This document shows, piece after piece, positions 1 through 8,413 of a stretch of DNA of 64,000 nt; the stretch's first letter is position 1; each line of letters starts with the position of its first letter. Both the position numbers and the translations under genes were made by a program. The stretch is from Bacteroidales bacterium KA00251 (lineage in GTDB: Bacteria; Bacteroidota; Bacteroidia; Bacteroidales; Porphyromonadaceae). The notes under the pieces were generated by a model. That model had not been told where the DNA came from and did not search any database. It saw nothing but the letters and a program-made list of their open reading frames with translations. The DNA lies in the NCBI GenBank assembly GCA_001552775.1, contig KQ959277.1:238227-302226 (forward strand), read 5' to 3'.

Positions 1-64
1 TTGGAAATGTTCCGAGAGATTTTGGAAAAAGTTCTGAGAGTTTTGAGAAAATGTTCAGGAGAAT
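1..64. repeat. Imperfect 21-bp tandem repeat (3 units)
   Basis: Three degenerate units of about 21 bp begin at positions 1, 22 and 43. Each starts TTGgAAAa or TTGaGAAAA, continues with a GTTC core and ends gAGAg/at. A fourth, weaker copy (AAAAGTTCCG) follows at about 69-80. The array lies directly upstream of the promoter of the outer-membrane gene at 165 and may extend beyond the left edge of the window. Its function is unknown. Confidence 0.6.
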
Positions 65-98
65 CAAAATAAAAGTTCCGTAACATTTTGTCGTTTGA

Positions 99-130
99 TT
101 TGCGACATTGTTTTTTTTTTTTTTACTTTG
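99..130 (+). promoter_or_regulatory. Promoter of the outer-membrane protein gene, with T14 tract in the spacer
   Basis: TTTG at 99-102 is followed by a 20-base gap and then TTACTTTG at 123-130, close to the Bacteroidetes -33 TTTG / -7 TAnnTTTG arrangement (one mismatch in the -7 box if read as eight bases). Most of the spacer is an uninterrupted run of 14 T (111-124). The predicted transcript start is near 134, about 30 bases before the ATG at 165. Gain or loss of T would change the spacing between the two boxes. Confidence 0.6.
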
Positions 131-164
131 TATTAGAATTAGAATTAAAAGAAGAGATTAATCA

Positions 165-2726
165 ATGAAGTTACCGAACATCCAAGGGATACACACTTTT
201 TTTATCAGAAATGTTTGTCCCATTGTCATTCTTTCCCTTTGCTTTTTTTCGCAATTAGTTGCACAACATCAGAACCCTCAGAAAGCGGGGAACACACTTA
301 TTGTCAGAGGACTTATCCAACACAAAGAAACTTTACAACCGATTGCCTATGCTACTCTTTCCATAGTTTGTCGTAGTGTGTCTAGTGATGCAGACACATT
401 GCAACAAGTGACAGATGATGGTGGTCGCTTTGAAATGGCTTTACCTCTTGCAGAAAAGTATGTCTTTCTTCCTAGTTTCGTAGGACTTAAAGCAGATTCT
501 CTTGTTCTAACACAGAATGAACTTCGCTCAAAAGGTCTTGTGAGACTCTCTATGAAAGCAGATGACAACCTGCTCAGCGAAGTGGTAGTAGTAGCAAAAA
601 AACCGATCGTGAGACTAGGAATAGACCGAATTGCCTATAATGTAAAAGAAGATCCGATGAATAAAGCTCTCTCTCTCCATGAGATGATGCGTCGTGTACC
701 TCTTGTAACGATTGATGGTGATGGTAATTTACAGGTAAAGGGTACTTCAAACTTTGCGATTTATTTGAATGGTCGTCCCTCTAGCTTTATCTCTTCTAAC
801 CCCAAGGAAGTACTCAAGAGTATACCGGCTTCATCAGTTCAAAATATTGAAGTGATTACAAACCCTGGAGTAGAATACGATGCCACAGGAGCTTCTATTA
901 TCATTAACATCATTACGCAAAAGGGGATTAATCTTAAGGGAATCATGGGGACAGTCACTGCTGGTACACTCTTTCATAATGGATTGATGGGGTCCGCAAA
1001 TTTATCTGCAGCAATGGGAAAAGCCTCTTTCACGGGAAGTTATCACGTAATGGATTATTGGATGCCCAAAAAATATGCTAATTACACAAGCGAGGAAAAC
1101 TATACTACTTCCTATTATCGTAAATCTAACACAGAGCCTGGAGCCATGAAATTTAGGTCCCATACCTTAAATCTCAACTTCAATTATGAGTTTAATAAAA
1201 AGAACTTGCTAAGCACCTCTTTTAACTGGAACAAACAGCATACTCCCTCTTTTAGTAATTATACAGACAATGTAACCTATGCTCCTCATGAGCGTATTAC
1301 CCCCCTTTCTACAGAGCATCTCGTCTCAACGGCAATGATGCTAAGAAACAGTTATGAATTTCGGACAGACTACCAGCATGACTTTGATAGAAATAATGAA
1401 AAGCTAATCTTATCCTATCTCTTTGTGAGGAATCCTGTAAAAAATACAGAATCACGTGTGCTTGATGTGGAAAAAGACAAGGAAAATATTATTCATCGTA
1501 CTCTCAGTTCAACCAATATCGCTCACCTCGATGAACACACTTGGCAGGCAGATTATACTCTTCCTATTAGAGAGCAGCATAAGATAAATTCAGGAATTAA
1601 ATACATTTACAGAAGAGGAAACTCTTTCTCGAAATATAGCTCTCCTGAAGATGTTGGTGCGACACTTGATTACTTCGGAGTAAAAGATACAGTTTCGATG
1701 AACTATCGTCAGCAGATATTTGCCGCCTATTTAAAGTATATGCTTTCGCTAGGGAATTTTTCGGGATCAGCTGGAGTACGCTTGGAAACTGGGGTGCAAA
1801 AGGTTCAGTACGGAGAAGATTTTTCGAGAAAGTTTACGGATGTGGTGCCAGAACTAGGGCTTTCCTATAGCTTTAACCAAGGGCTACAGCTCAAAGCCAA
1901 CTACAATCTACGAATCAGTAGACCCTCTATTCAACAACTTTCACCCTATACCCAAGCCTATAGCGTAGTTTTTATACATAGAGGAAATAGCAAACTTATC
2001 AATGAACGTATTCACAATCTAGAAGTTTCTATCGGTAGCTATGGGAAGAAGCTTACCTTACAAGGCGGACTGAATGCCAACTATACAAAAAATCCTATTG
2101 CTCCTATCTTCCTCTATGGTGAGGACAAAGAGGGAAGGATAATCAATACATTTGAGAACCTTGGTTTTAATAGAGGAGTTGGAGCTTCTTTATTTGCACG
2201 TTATATACCCTTTACTTGGTTTAATGTCATGTTTAATGGAAGTGTAAGGTACGATGAGTTTGATGCAGGCAAAGTGATTAGTCCGAGCAGTGGCAAAGAA
2301 TATATACGTAACAACAAGGGCTGGTCTGGACAATTTTCGGGGATCCTAAACTTCACACTTCCTAGAAACTGGACTATTGTAGCCTATGCTGGTTTGTTTT
2401 CCCAACCTGTCTCCATCAGCATGGATCCATTTTGGGGAACTTATCATGGAATGAATGTGGTAAAAAGTTTCTTTAATGGGAAATTGTCGCTTGCCGCCAA
2501 TATACAAAACCCATTTATGAAGTATTACCATTTTAGGATAAGAACGTTTGGACCTGACTTTGAAAGCAAAATGGTTACAAGCCGTAGAGCTCTCCAACTC
2601 AACTTTACAATTAGTTATACTTTTGGTGAGCTACAGAGTGCTATCAAAAAGGTGAGCAAAACAATTATTAATCAAGATATCTCTACCGCAAAAGATTCCT
2701 CTATGCAAGGGGGAGATAACAAGTAA
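165..2726 (+). CDS. Outer-membrane beta-barrel protein (TonB-dependent receptor family)
   Basis: The 853-residue protein begins with a signal peptide (about 1-34, ending LVAQ), followed by a carboxypeptidase-regulatory-like beta-sandwich (about 45-130), a plug-like region with the SSVQNIEVITNPG stretch (about 225-240) and a long region of alternating aromatic beta strands that forms the barrel. This is the layout of the Bacteroidetes OMP_b-brl_3 group, which is related to TonB-dependent receptors. The substrate cannot be read from sequence. The gene stands alone: repeat and promoter upstream, terminator at 2750. The promoter contains a T14 tract, so expression may be phase variable. The C-terminus lacks the usual terminal aromatic and ends in a polar tail. 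Confidence 0.85.
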   Translation: MKLPNIQGIHTFFIRNVCPIVILSLCFFSQLVAQHQNPQKAGNTLIVRGLIQHKETLQPIAYATLSIVCRSVSSDADTLQQVTDDGGRFEMALPLAEKYVFLPSFVGLKADSLVLTQNELRSKGLVRLSMKADDNLLSEVVVVAKKPIVRLGIDRIAYNVKEDPMNKALSLHEMMRRVPLVTIDGDGNLQVKGTSNFAIYLNGRPSSFISSNPKEVLKSIPASSVQNIEVITNPGVEYDATGASIIINIITQKGINLKGIMGTVTAGTLFHNGLMGSANLSAAMGKASFTGSYHVMDYWMPKKYANYTSEENYTTSYYRKSNTEPGAMKFRSHTLNLNFNYEFNKKNLLSTSFNWNKQHTPSFSNYTDNVTYAPHERITPLSTEHLVSTAMMLRNSYEFRTDYQHDFDRNNEKLILSYLFVRNPVKNTESRVLDVEKDKENIIHRTLSSTNIAHLDEHTWQADYTLPIREQHKINSGIKYIYRRGNSFSKYSSPEDVGATLDYFGVKDTVSMNYRQQIFAAYLKYMLSLGNFSGSAGVRLETGVQKVQYGEDFSRKFTDVVPELGLSYSFNQGLQLKANYNLRISRPSIQQLSPYTQAYSVVFIHRGNSKLINERIHNLEVSIGSYGKKLTLQGGLNANYTKNPIAPIFLYGEDKEGRIINTFENLGFNRGVGASLFARYIPFTWFNVMFNGSVRYDEFDAGKVISPSSGKEYIRNNKGWSGQFSGILNFTLPRNWTIVAYAGLFSQPVSISMDPFWGTYHGMNVVKSFFNGKLSLAANIQNPFMKYYHFRIRTFGPDFESKMVTSRRALQLNFTISYTFGELQSAIKKVSKTIINQDISTAKDSSMQGGDNK

Positions 2727-2749
2727 AAAAGAAAATTAAGAAAATAAAA

Positions 2750-2787
2750 AGAGGCTGGGAAGTATATTTCCGTAGCCTCTTTTTTTG
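2750..2787 (+). terminator. Rho-independent terminator after the outer-membrane gene
   Basis: AGAGGCT at 2750-2756 pairs with AGCCTCT at 2774-2780, the inner stem is GGAA/TTCC, and a run of T follows to 2786. The hairpin starts 24 bases after the stop codon of the gene at 165. Confidence 0.85.
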
Positions 2788-2802
2788 AATTGATCTCCAA
2801 CA

Positions 2803-2842
2803 GAAAAAAGCGAGACTTACTTATTATGTGAGTCTCGCTTTT
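2803..2842 (-). terminator. Terminator of tRNA-Phe
   Basis: A perfect 12-bp inverted repeat (AAAAGCGAGACT at 2806-2817, AGTCTCGCTTTT at 2831-2842) directly follows the 3' end of the tRNA on the minus strand and leaves a T-rich tail. Confidence 0.85.
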
Positions 2843-2845
2843 GAG

Positions 2846-2918
2846 TGGTGCCACCAGGAATCGAACCGGGGACACAAGGATTTTCAGTCCTTTGCTCTAC
2901 CAACTGAGCTATGGCACC
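2846..2918 (-). tRNA. tRNA-Phe (GAA)
   Basis: Read on the minus strand, the 7-bp acceptor stem GGTGCCA/TGGCACC is present, the D-arm contains GCTCAGTTGGTAGAGC, the anticodon loop is CTGAAAA with anticodon GAA, the T-loop is TTCGATT, and the discriminator base is A. The CCA end is not encoded (CTC follows). The T-stem has one C-T mismatch in the middle, which I read directly. Its own promoter (2956-2986) and terminator (2803-2842) make it a single-gene unit. Confidence 0.95.
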
Positions 2919-2955
2919 AAACCAGAACAACGACTTATCTATCGTGTTGCGACTG

Positions 2956-2986
2956 CAAAGTTACAAAAGATTTTTGAACTACCAAA
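2956..2986 (-). promoter_or_regulatory. Promoter of tRNA-Phe
   Basis: On the minus strand TTTG (2986-2983), a 19-base gap, then TAACTTTG (2963-2956): a full match to the Bacteroidetes promoter. The tRNA 5' end is about 38 bases downstream. Confidence 0.75.
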
Positions 2987-3015
2987 CTTTTTCGTGCTTA
3001 ATCTCATTTTTTTCT

Positions 3016-4308
3016 TCATGATTTTTCTTTTTTGAGTTCCTTGTCATATCGCATCATGAATAGGTAAAGCCATAGTATAAAGAGGATAGGGACGACAAGC
3101 ACCAATTTGTAGTACAGACCATAAAAGTCTGAAAAGCCCATGTTGCTAGCCAAAAGAATCAATAGAAGTAACTGGTAACTGAGAATGATTAAATAGGCAA
3201 TCAATAGTTTTTTTTGCTTCCGAAAAATCTCTGGCAAAAAGTTGAAGATAGAGGTCATTACTCCAAGACAAAGAAAAGGAATCATTGCTCGAATAATAGG
3301 TACCAATTCCCCCCATTTCCCTCCAAGTACAAACTTTACAAGCCATGGCATGAAGAGATACAACAAAATAGCTATGGGCGTTATTACAAGGAGAAAATAG
3401 CGTGTGAAACGCCAGAATGCAGGTAAAAGAGGTCGTCTTGCTGTAACTCTACAAGCAAAATCTCTACAATAGACTCGACTAAAGGCTTCAGTTATAAGGG
3501 ACAATGGACGTGAGCTTACCTGCGATGCCATTGTGATCAGCCCCAGTTCTGCAAGTCCATACCAGCGCGGGAGAGCAACTATGAGAAGTGTAGCTGCAAG
3601 GGAATTAACGAGCATCATGGGTGATGAGTATAGAGGAAAATCTTTGTTGTAGGCAAGAGCAAGACGCATTCTCTTAGGAGTAAGGTGGAGTCGGGATGAT
3701 TGCTTAGGTTTAAAGCATGAGAGTGCGAAGATCCCTAATAGTCCTCCAGCCGTAGAGGAGGCAATAAGTGCCGTGGCAGAGCTTGCTCCATATAGACCTA
3801 GACCTACCTTTATACCATTGGTTGCCCCAGATTGACACAAAACTGAAAAGGCAAGGCGACCATATTTTTTCTGATGATTAGCATAGCCAGACAAGACCAT
3901 ATAGGCAGATAGAAAAAAGACTAGAAAGGGAATCCAATACCAATAAGTCGCCACATGGGAAAAGCCAGATGAGATAGGCAAGGAGGGTGCTATAAACTCC
4001 TTAAAAATGAGCATAAAAAAGGCGACAACAAGCGAGCAAATGAAACAGTAGCACAGCGATGCGGGAAGAAGTAACCTTGCCACATACTGACGTGAGATAA
4101 CAATCGCTTGTCCATAGCTACCACTAGCCAAAAAAGAGAGCAAGGTGGATAGAGTCATTACAATACCTGCAATACCTATCGCTTCTTTGCTATATGCTCG
4201 ACTAATTATGGGAAGGGCTGCAAGACTTATAAGCTGAGCTAAGAAACTTGCCGAGGCTAGCTTAGATGCACTTTTTATTATGCCTTCTTTTGAGATTGCT
4301 TTTTCCAC
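3016..4308 (-). CDS. Oligosaccharide flippase (Wzx/MATE-like)
   Basis: The 430-residue protein is almost entirely hydrophobic, with about 12 membrane segments, and begins with the amphipathic KxxSKLASASFLAQLIS stretch and IISRAYSKEAIG motif typical of polysaccharide-repeat-unit flippases of the MOP superfamily. Such proteins move lipid-linked sugar units across the inner membrane. The start is a GTG at 4308; the next ATG is too far inside. No glycosyltransferase genes adjoin it, so the sugar is unknown. A terminator of the upstream gene (4325-4362) separates it from its neighbour; TATCTTTA at 4378-4371 on the minus strand could be its own -7 box. Confidence 0.8.
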   Translation of the reverse strand: MEKAISKEGIIKSASKLASASFLAQLISLAALPIISRAYSKEAIGIAGIVMTLSTLLSFLASGSYGQAIVISRQYVARLLLPASLCYCFICSLVVAFFMLIFKEFIAPSLPISSGFSHVATYWYWIPFLVFFLSAYMVLSGYANHQKKYGRLAFSVLCQSGATNGIKVGLGLYGASSATALIASSTAGGLLGIFALSCFKPKQSSRLHLTPKRMRLALAYNKDFPLYSSPMMLVNSLAATLLIVALPRWYGLAELGLITMASQVSSRPLSLITEAFSRVYCRDFACRVTARRPLLPAFWRFTRYFLLVITPIAILLYLFMPWLVKFVLGGKWGELVPIIRAMIPFLCLGVMTSIFNFLPEIFRKQKKLLIAYLIILSYQLLLLILLASNMGFSDFYGLYYKLVLVVPILFILWLYLFMMRYDKELKKEKS

Positions 4309-4318
4309 ACCTATATTT

Positions 4319-4362
4319 AAAATAAAACTGTAGCAAAAGTGGTTGGGCTACTCTTGCTACAG
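4319..4362 (-). terminator. Terminator of the Bax-inhibitor-like gene
   Basis: CTGTAGCAA (4328-4336) and TTGCTACAG (4354-4362) form a 9-bp stem. On the minus strand it is followed by TTTTATTTTA. It lies 27 bases after the stop of the gene ending at 4389. Confidence 0.85.
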
Positions 4363-4388
4363 TTTAGTGTAAAGATAGCTCTCTATAA

Positions 4389-5129
4389 TCAGTCACGTCC
4401 TAGGAGACGAAGAAGATATATAAAGAGATTAATAAAGTCGAGATAAAGCTGTAGAGATCCTATAAGAGCGACCTTATGAAGGCTTTCAACATCGGCTCCT
4501 TCTTCATACTCTTTTGCAATAGCCCTCTTAATTCTGGAGGTGTCTACTGCGGTAAGTATGGTGAAAACGATTACCCCTAGGACAGAAATAAGCCAATCTA
4601 GAGCAGTACTCTGCACAAAGAGATTTACCACGATCGCAATGATAAGCCCCAAAAGGAACATCATTAGGTAGCTATATAAAGGAGAGAGATCGCGTTTAAT
4701 GGTCGCTCCAAGCACTGCCATTATGCCAAACATCCCAGCCGTAATGAAGAAAACTCGTGCAATCGTCCCCAAAGAAAAAACAAAAAAGATAAAACTTAGA
4801 GTTGTCCCATTGAGGATAGAGTAAATTATCATGAGGGTAGCCGCGCTTGCAAAGCTCATCTTCCATATGCGAGCACTCAGTACCATCACTAGGATAAACT
4901 GTGCAATGATAAGAAGCCACATAAGGGTAGGGGACGCTAGTACATAGTTAGCTAACCCTAGCTTTACAAAAAGCATGGATACTACAGCTGTGAGGAAAAG
5001 AGCCCCTCCCATCCAAGCAAATACTTTTGTGAAAATAGATCGCTCTTGAGAATTCGTGAGTGAAAACCGCACACTTTCTCTGTTATTTTCACCTAAAATG
5101 GGTGGAGTTGAAAAGTTGTTGTTTGTCAT
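4389..5129 (-). CDS. Bax inhibitor-1/YccA family membrane protein
   Basis: 246 residues with seven predicted membrane segments after a polar N-terminus of about 30 residues. The pattern FAWMGGALFLTA near the start and the C-terminal TILTAVDTSRIKR...GSLQLYLDFINLFIYLLRLLG fit the Bax inhibitor-1 (TMBIM/YccA) family. Family members are inner-membrane proteins; some act as pH-sensitive calcium leak channels and YccA of E. coli modulates the FtsH protease. Its role here is not known. Separated from glmS upstream by 71 bases and closed by a clear terminator, so it could be the last gene of a glmS transcript. Confidence 0.9.
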   Translation of the reverse strand: MTNNNFSTPPILGENNRESVRFSLTNSQERSIFTKVFAWMGGALFLTAVVSMLFVKLGLANYVLASPTLMWLLIIAQFILVMVLSARIWKMSFASAATLMIIYSILNGTTLSFIFFVFSLGTIARVFFITAGMFGIMAVLGATIKRDLSPLYSYLMMFLLGLIIAIVVNLFVQSTALDWLISVLGVIVFTILTAVDTSRIKRAIAKEYEEGADVESLHKVALIGSLQLYLDFINLFIYLLRLLGRD

Positions 5130-5200
5130 TATAATATTGCGTTTGAGAATTTTTTAGGAGATCATGAAATATCTCAATTTGTTCCTTCCAAACAATTGTA

Positions 5201-7051
5201 TTATTCCACAGTTACAGATTTTGCAAGGTTGCGAGGTTGATCAACATTGCACCCTTTTTCTACAGCAATGTAGTATGCAAGCAATTGCAGAGGTATGCTA
5301 GTCAGTAAGGGCTCAAGCATATGGTGAATTTGTGGCACTTTTATGATATAGTCTGCCAATTCGCTGATATGCTCATCATTTTTGCTTACAATTGCAATTA
5401 TCTTGCCTTTCCTAGCTTTTATCTCCATTATATTGCTTACGATCTTGTCGTAAGTCTTATCTTTTGTTGCGACCACAATGATAGGCATGTTGGCATCTAC
5501 CAAGGCAATTGGTCCGTGCTTCATTTCGGCTGCTGGATAACCTTCTGCATGGATATAACTCAGTTCTTTTAGCTTCAAAGCCCCTTCAAGAGCTACTGGA
5601 TAGTTGTATCCTCTACCTAAGTATATGCAGTTCCCCTTTTCCTTGAAGAATTTAGCAAGCTCCTTTACAGAGTCGACTTCTTCCAAAATTTGTTCAATGT
5701 GGTCAGGCATCTCTGAAAGAGAGTGGATCAACTCGTGCAGGAGTGGCTTGGGTGCTTTCTGTCCAAGTGAAGCAAGAGCAATCGCAAACATGGCAAGTGC
5801 AGTAACCTGTCCCGTAAAAGCTTTTGTGGAGGCAACTCCTATTTCTGGACCAACGTGGATATATGCACCTGTATCAGCAAGTCTTGAAATAGAAGATCCT
5901 ACACTGTTGCAAAAAGCGTAGGTAAACGCTCCACGCTCTTTTGCTAGTTGAAGTGCAGCATAAGTATCTGCCGTTTCTCCAGACTGAGAGATTGCAATTA
6001 CTACATCGTGAGAATTAAGTACAGGGTTACGATAGCGGAATTCACTTGCATATTCCACCTCAACTGGTATACGTACTAGATCTTCTATGAGTTGTTTGCC
6101 TATAAGACCTGCATGCCAGGATGTGCCACAAGCTACAATGATAAATCTTCTAGCATTAATAAGCGTGTTGCCATGATCAATGATTGAGCTAAGTACGACA
6201 CTTTGCTTATCTCCCGCAATGCGTCCACTCATGCAGTCTCGAAGACTGTGAGGCTGCTCGTATATCTCCTTAAGCATAAAGTGTGGATAGCCACCTTTTT
6301 CGATTGCTCCAATGTCCAGTGATAGGAAACTAGGCATATGCTTCATTGCATTCCCCTTGAGAGTCTCAATATGAGGTGCTTTTCCTGCAGTAAGCATAGC
6401 CACTTCTTCATCGTTGAGGTAAATGACGTTGCGAGTATGCTCAATAATAGGAGAGGCATCGCTCCCAACATAAAATTCCTCATTGTCCTTTCCAACACCA
6501 ATTACCAAAGGACTACTCTTGCGAGCAACCACCAGCGTGTGGGGATCTTTTTTGTCAATCAAAGCGATGGCATAGGCTCCAATTACATTTTGTAAGGCTA
6601 GCTGTACCGCTTTAAATAGGCTCAGTTTTCGACTCTCTTTGACGTAAAGAATAAACTGTACCAATACTTCACTATCGGTTTCACTTTGAAAGGTGTATCC
6701 TTTTTCTAGAAGATCTTGCTTTATCTCTCTGAAGTTTTCAATAATACCATTATGTACGATGGCAAGCTCTTCGTTTTGCGAGTATAAAGGGTGTGCATTT
6801 ATAGCACTAGGCTCTCCATGAGTTGCCCAGCGAGTATGGGCTATCCCTATGGTTTCGTGGTATCTTTTTGTACCCATTAGCTCTTCAAGCGCAGCCACTT
6901 TTCCTTTAGTCTTATAAATATGCAGGTTGCCTTGCTCATCACAAAGAGCAGCTCCTGCACTATCATAGCCTCGGTATTCAAGACGTTTTAGGCCAGAAAT
7001 GAGGATTGGCTTTGCCTCTTTCTTGCCAACATAACACACTATTCCACACAT
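5201..7051 (-). CDS. glmS: Glutamine--fructose-6-phosphate aminotransferase (isomerizing)
   Basis: 616 residues, full length. It makes glucosamine-6-phosphate from fructose-6-phosphate and glutamine, the first step to UDP-GlcNAc for peptidoglycan and lipid A. The N-terminal Cys2 nucleophile (MCGIVCYVG), the glutaminase motifs HTRWATHG and HNGIIEN, two SIS sugar-isomerase domains with SQSGETADT, and the C-terminal PRNLAKSVTVE signature are all present. No glmS ribozyme-like structure was recognised in the 143 bases before the start codon; no -7 promoter box is evident there either. Confidence 0.98.
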   Translation of the reverse strand: MCGIVCYVGKKEAKPILISGLKRLEYRGYDSAGAALCDEQGNLHIYKTKGKVAALEELMGTKRYHETIGIAHTRWATHGEPSAINAHPLYSQNEELAIVHNGIIENFREIKQDLLEKGYTFQSETDSEVLVQFILYVKESRKLSLFKAVQLALQNVIGAYAIALIDKKDPHTLVVARKSSPLVIGVGKDNEEFYVGSDASPIIEHTRNVIYLNDEEVAMLTAGKAPHIETLKGNAMKHMPSFLSLDIGAIEKGGYPHFMLKEIYEQPHSLRDCMSGRIAGDKQSVVLSSIIDHGNTLINARRFIIVACGTSWHAGLIGKQLIEDLVRIPVEVEYASEFRYRNPVLNSHDVVIAISQSGETADTYAALQLAKERGAFTYAFCNSVGSSISRLADTGAYIHVGPEIGVASTKAFTGQVTALAMFAIALASLGQKAPKPLLHELIHSLSEMPDHIEQILEEVDSVKELAKFFKEKGNCIYLGRGYNYPVALEGALKLKELSYIHAEGYPAAEMKHGPIALVDANMPIIVVATKDKTYDKIVSNIMEIKARKGKIIAIVSKNDEHISELADYIIKVPQIHHMLEPLLTSIPLQLLAYYIAVEKGCNVDQPRNLAKSVTVE

Positions 7052-7194
7052 TTTTGTTTTAGCTTGTTAATAGGTTGATGTACTATTGATTAAGATTTAT
7101 AAATCAGTGTAGTATAAACTCTGATCTTTTTAGGGATAAGGAGATTAGCACCTTCTGTCTAGTATGAGATAATTATGGGGTTCTATGGGTATGA

Positions 7195-8175
7195 TTAGGA
7201 CTTCTTGGATGCTTGGAGAGGAGAAAGATCTTCTAAAAACAAAATGGTAGAAGTCTCTTCCAGTGCTACTTTTACTTTTTTATCAAGCTCATGGTTTAGA
7301 GAAAGTTGGGCATCGCCACTTAGGGCTATAGTTCCAGATTCAATCCTATCTAGGCGTGCCTTAGCTTTTTCTTGTAGAATAAGCTTTGCATTGGGTAGTT
7401 GTAAGTTCTCTGCAAGTAATTCACCTTTTCCGAGAAGAGAGAGAGAAAGATTGTGAAGAGCCCCCCCAAGCGTTATACTAGTTTCTCCAGACATCTGACA
7501 AACGAGAGAATTGGCATTAAGATCAAAATGGCTGTATCCTTTACCTACGGCAGAAAGGTTGAGTTCTTCACCAGAATAAGTAATATTTGAAGAATATTCT
7601 CCCGAGAGCACGCAAGAAAAACGGTTTGATTCTACCTGTAGCGAACGGATCTCTCCCCCATGCTGAGTCAATGTAAATTGGTTGGAGTGGTTTATACCTT
7701 CCGTATCTATTCGTGCGTTGCCGACAAGAGAAAGAAACTCAAGTTCTGTAACAAAAAGAAATGCCTCTGTAGTACAATTTTTCTTTCTTCCAGTAGGTTT
7801 GCAAAATAGTCGCAACTTCGTATCGCGAATGTCACAAACTATTTCATCAAGAAGTCGCTTTTCTCCTCGTATTACAAGTTTGTTTGTGCCTTGGTGCGCG
7901 AAAACGATCTTTAGCCGTATGTTGCTTCCTACTTCAACGCCTTGTATAGAGTCAGGGAGATGAAAAGATATTTGGGTCTGTTTCCGACGTCTGTTATAGC
8001 GAATTACAGCTACAGTAGCGAGTGAGGAAAGAGCAACAACCCCTATAGCATTAGCAATCCAAAAAGGTGCTTTTTGAGGGCTAAAATACTTTTTAATTCT
8101 CTCTGTGAGGGTGTTTCCCTCGTGCAGAGGATAGCTAGCCTCTGTCTCCTTAATTATTTGCTTTTCGTCCAGCAT
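7195..8175 (-). CDS. Head-GIN domain protein (DUF2807), membrane anchored
   Basis: 326 residues from the ATG at 8175; a GTG at 8187 would add four. A cytoplasmic N-terminus (about 1-35) precedes one membrane helix (NAIGVVALSSLATVAVI), then a repetitive beta-strand domain in which short strands recur every 15-20 residues (for example LSLVGNARIDTEG, LNLSAVGKGYSHFDLNA, LSLSLLGKGELLAENL). This matches the DUF2807 head-GIN domain, a beta-solenoid common in Bacteroidetes surface proteins and of unknown function. Its own promoter is at 8201-8208. It follows, but is probably not co-transcribed with, the B12-type uptake pair. Confidence 0.8.
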   Translation of the reverse strand: MLDEKQIIKETEASYPLHEGNTLTERIKKYFSPQKAPFWIANAIGVVALSSLATVAVIRYNRRRKQTQISFHLPDSIQGVEVGSNIRLKIVFAHQGTNKLVIRGEKRLLDEIVCDIRDTKLRLFCKPTGRKKNCTTEAFLFVTELEFLSLVGNARIDTEGINHSNQFTLTQHGGEIRSLQVESNRFSCVLSGEYSSNITYSGEELNLSAVGKGYSHFDLNANSLVCQMSGETSITLGGALHNLSLSLLGKGELLAENLQLPNAKLILQEKAKARLDRIESGTIALSGDAQLSLNHELDKKVKVALEETSTILFLEDLSPLQASKKS

Positions 8176-8200
8176 ATATTTACCCACAATATTTCATTTT

Positions 8201-8208
8201 CAAAGATA
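8201..8208 (-). promoter_or_regulatory. -7 promoter box of the DUF2807 gene
   Basis: Minus-strand TATCTTTG, an exact TAnnTTTG match, about 26 bases before the ATG at 8175. This supports that ATG over the GTG at 8187. Confidence 0.55.
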
Positions 8209-8413
8209 AAACAATTCTCTGACATAAAAGGAGGGGGATATATTCCTTAGCCAATAGCTAGCTTTTTAGGGGCTCAGTGCCATCTTTTGTTTATTGCATT
8301 GGTTTTGTTCCTTTCTTGTTGCAGAAAAAGAAGCACAAAAGAGATCATGCAATAGTACGACTTCAATGGTAAAACTTGAAGAAGGAGAATATGGCTCTCT
8401 TTTTTATCGCTTA

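Noticed and set aside
2841-3035. 64-codon plus-strand frame
   Set aside because: Runs antisense through tRNA-Phe and its promoter.
7052-7194. glmS ribozyme or leader riboswitch
   Set aside because: No recognisable core; the gap is short and lacks strong pairing.
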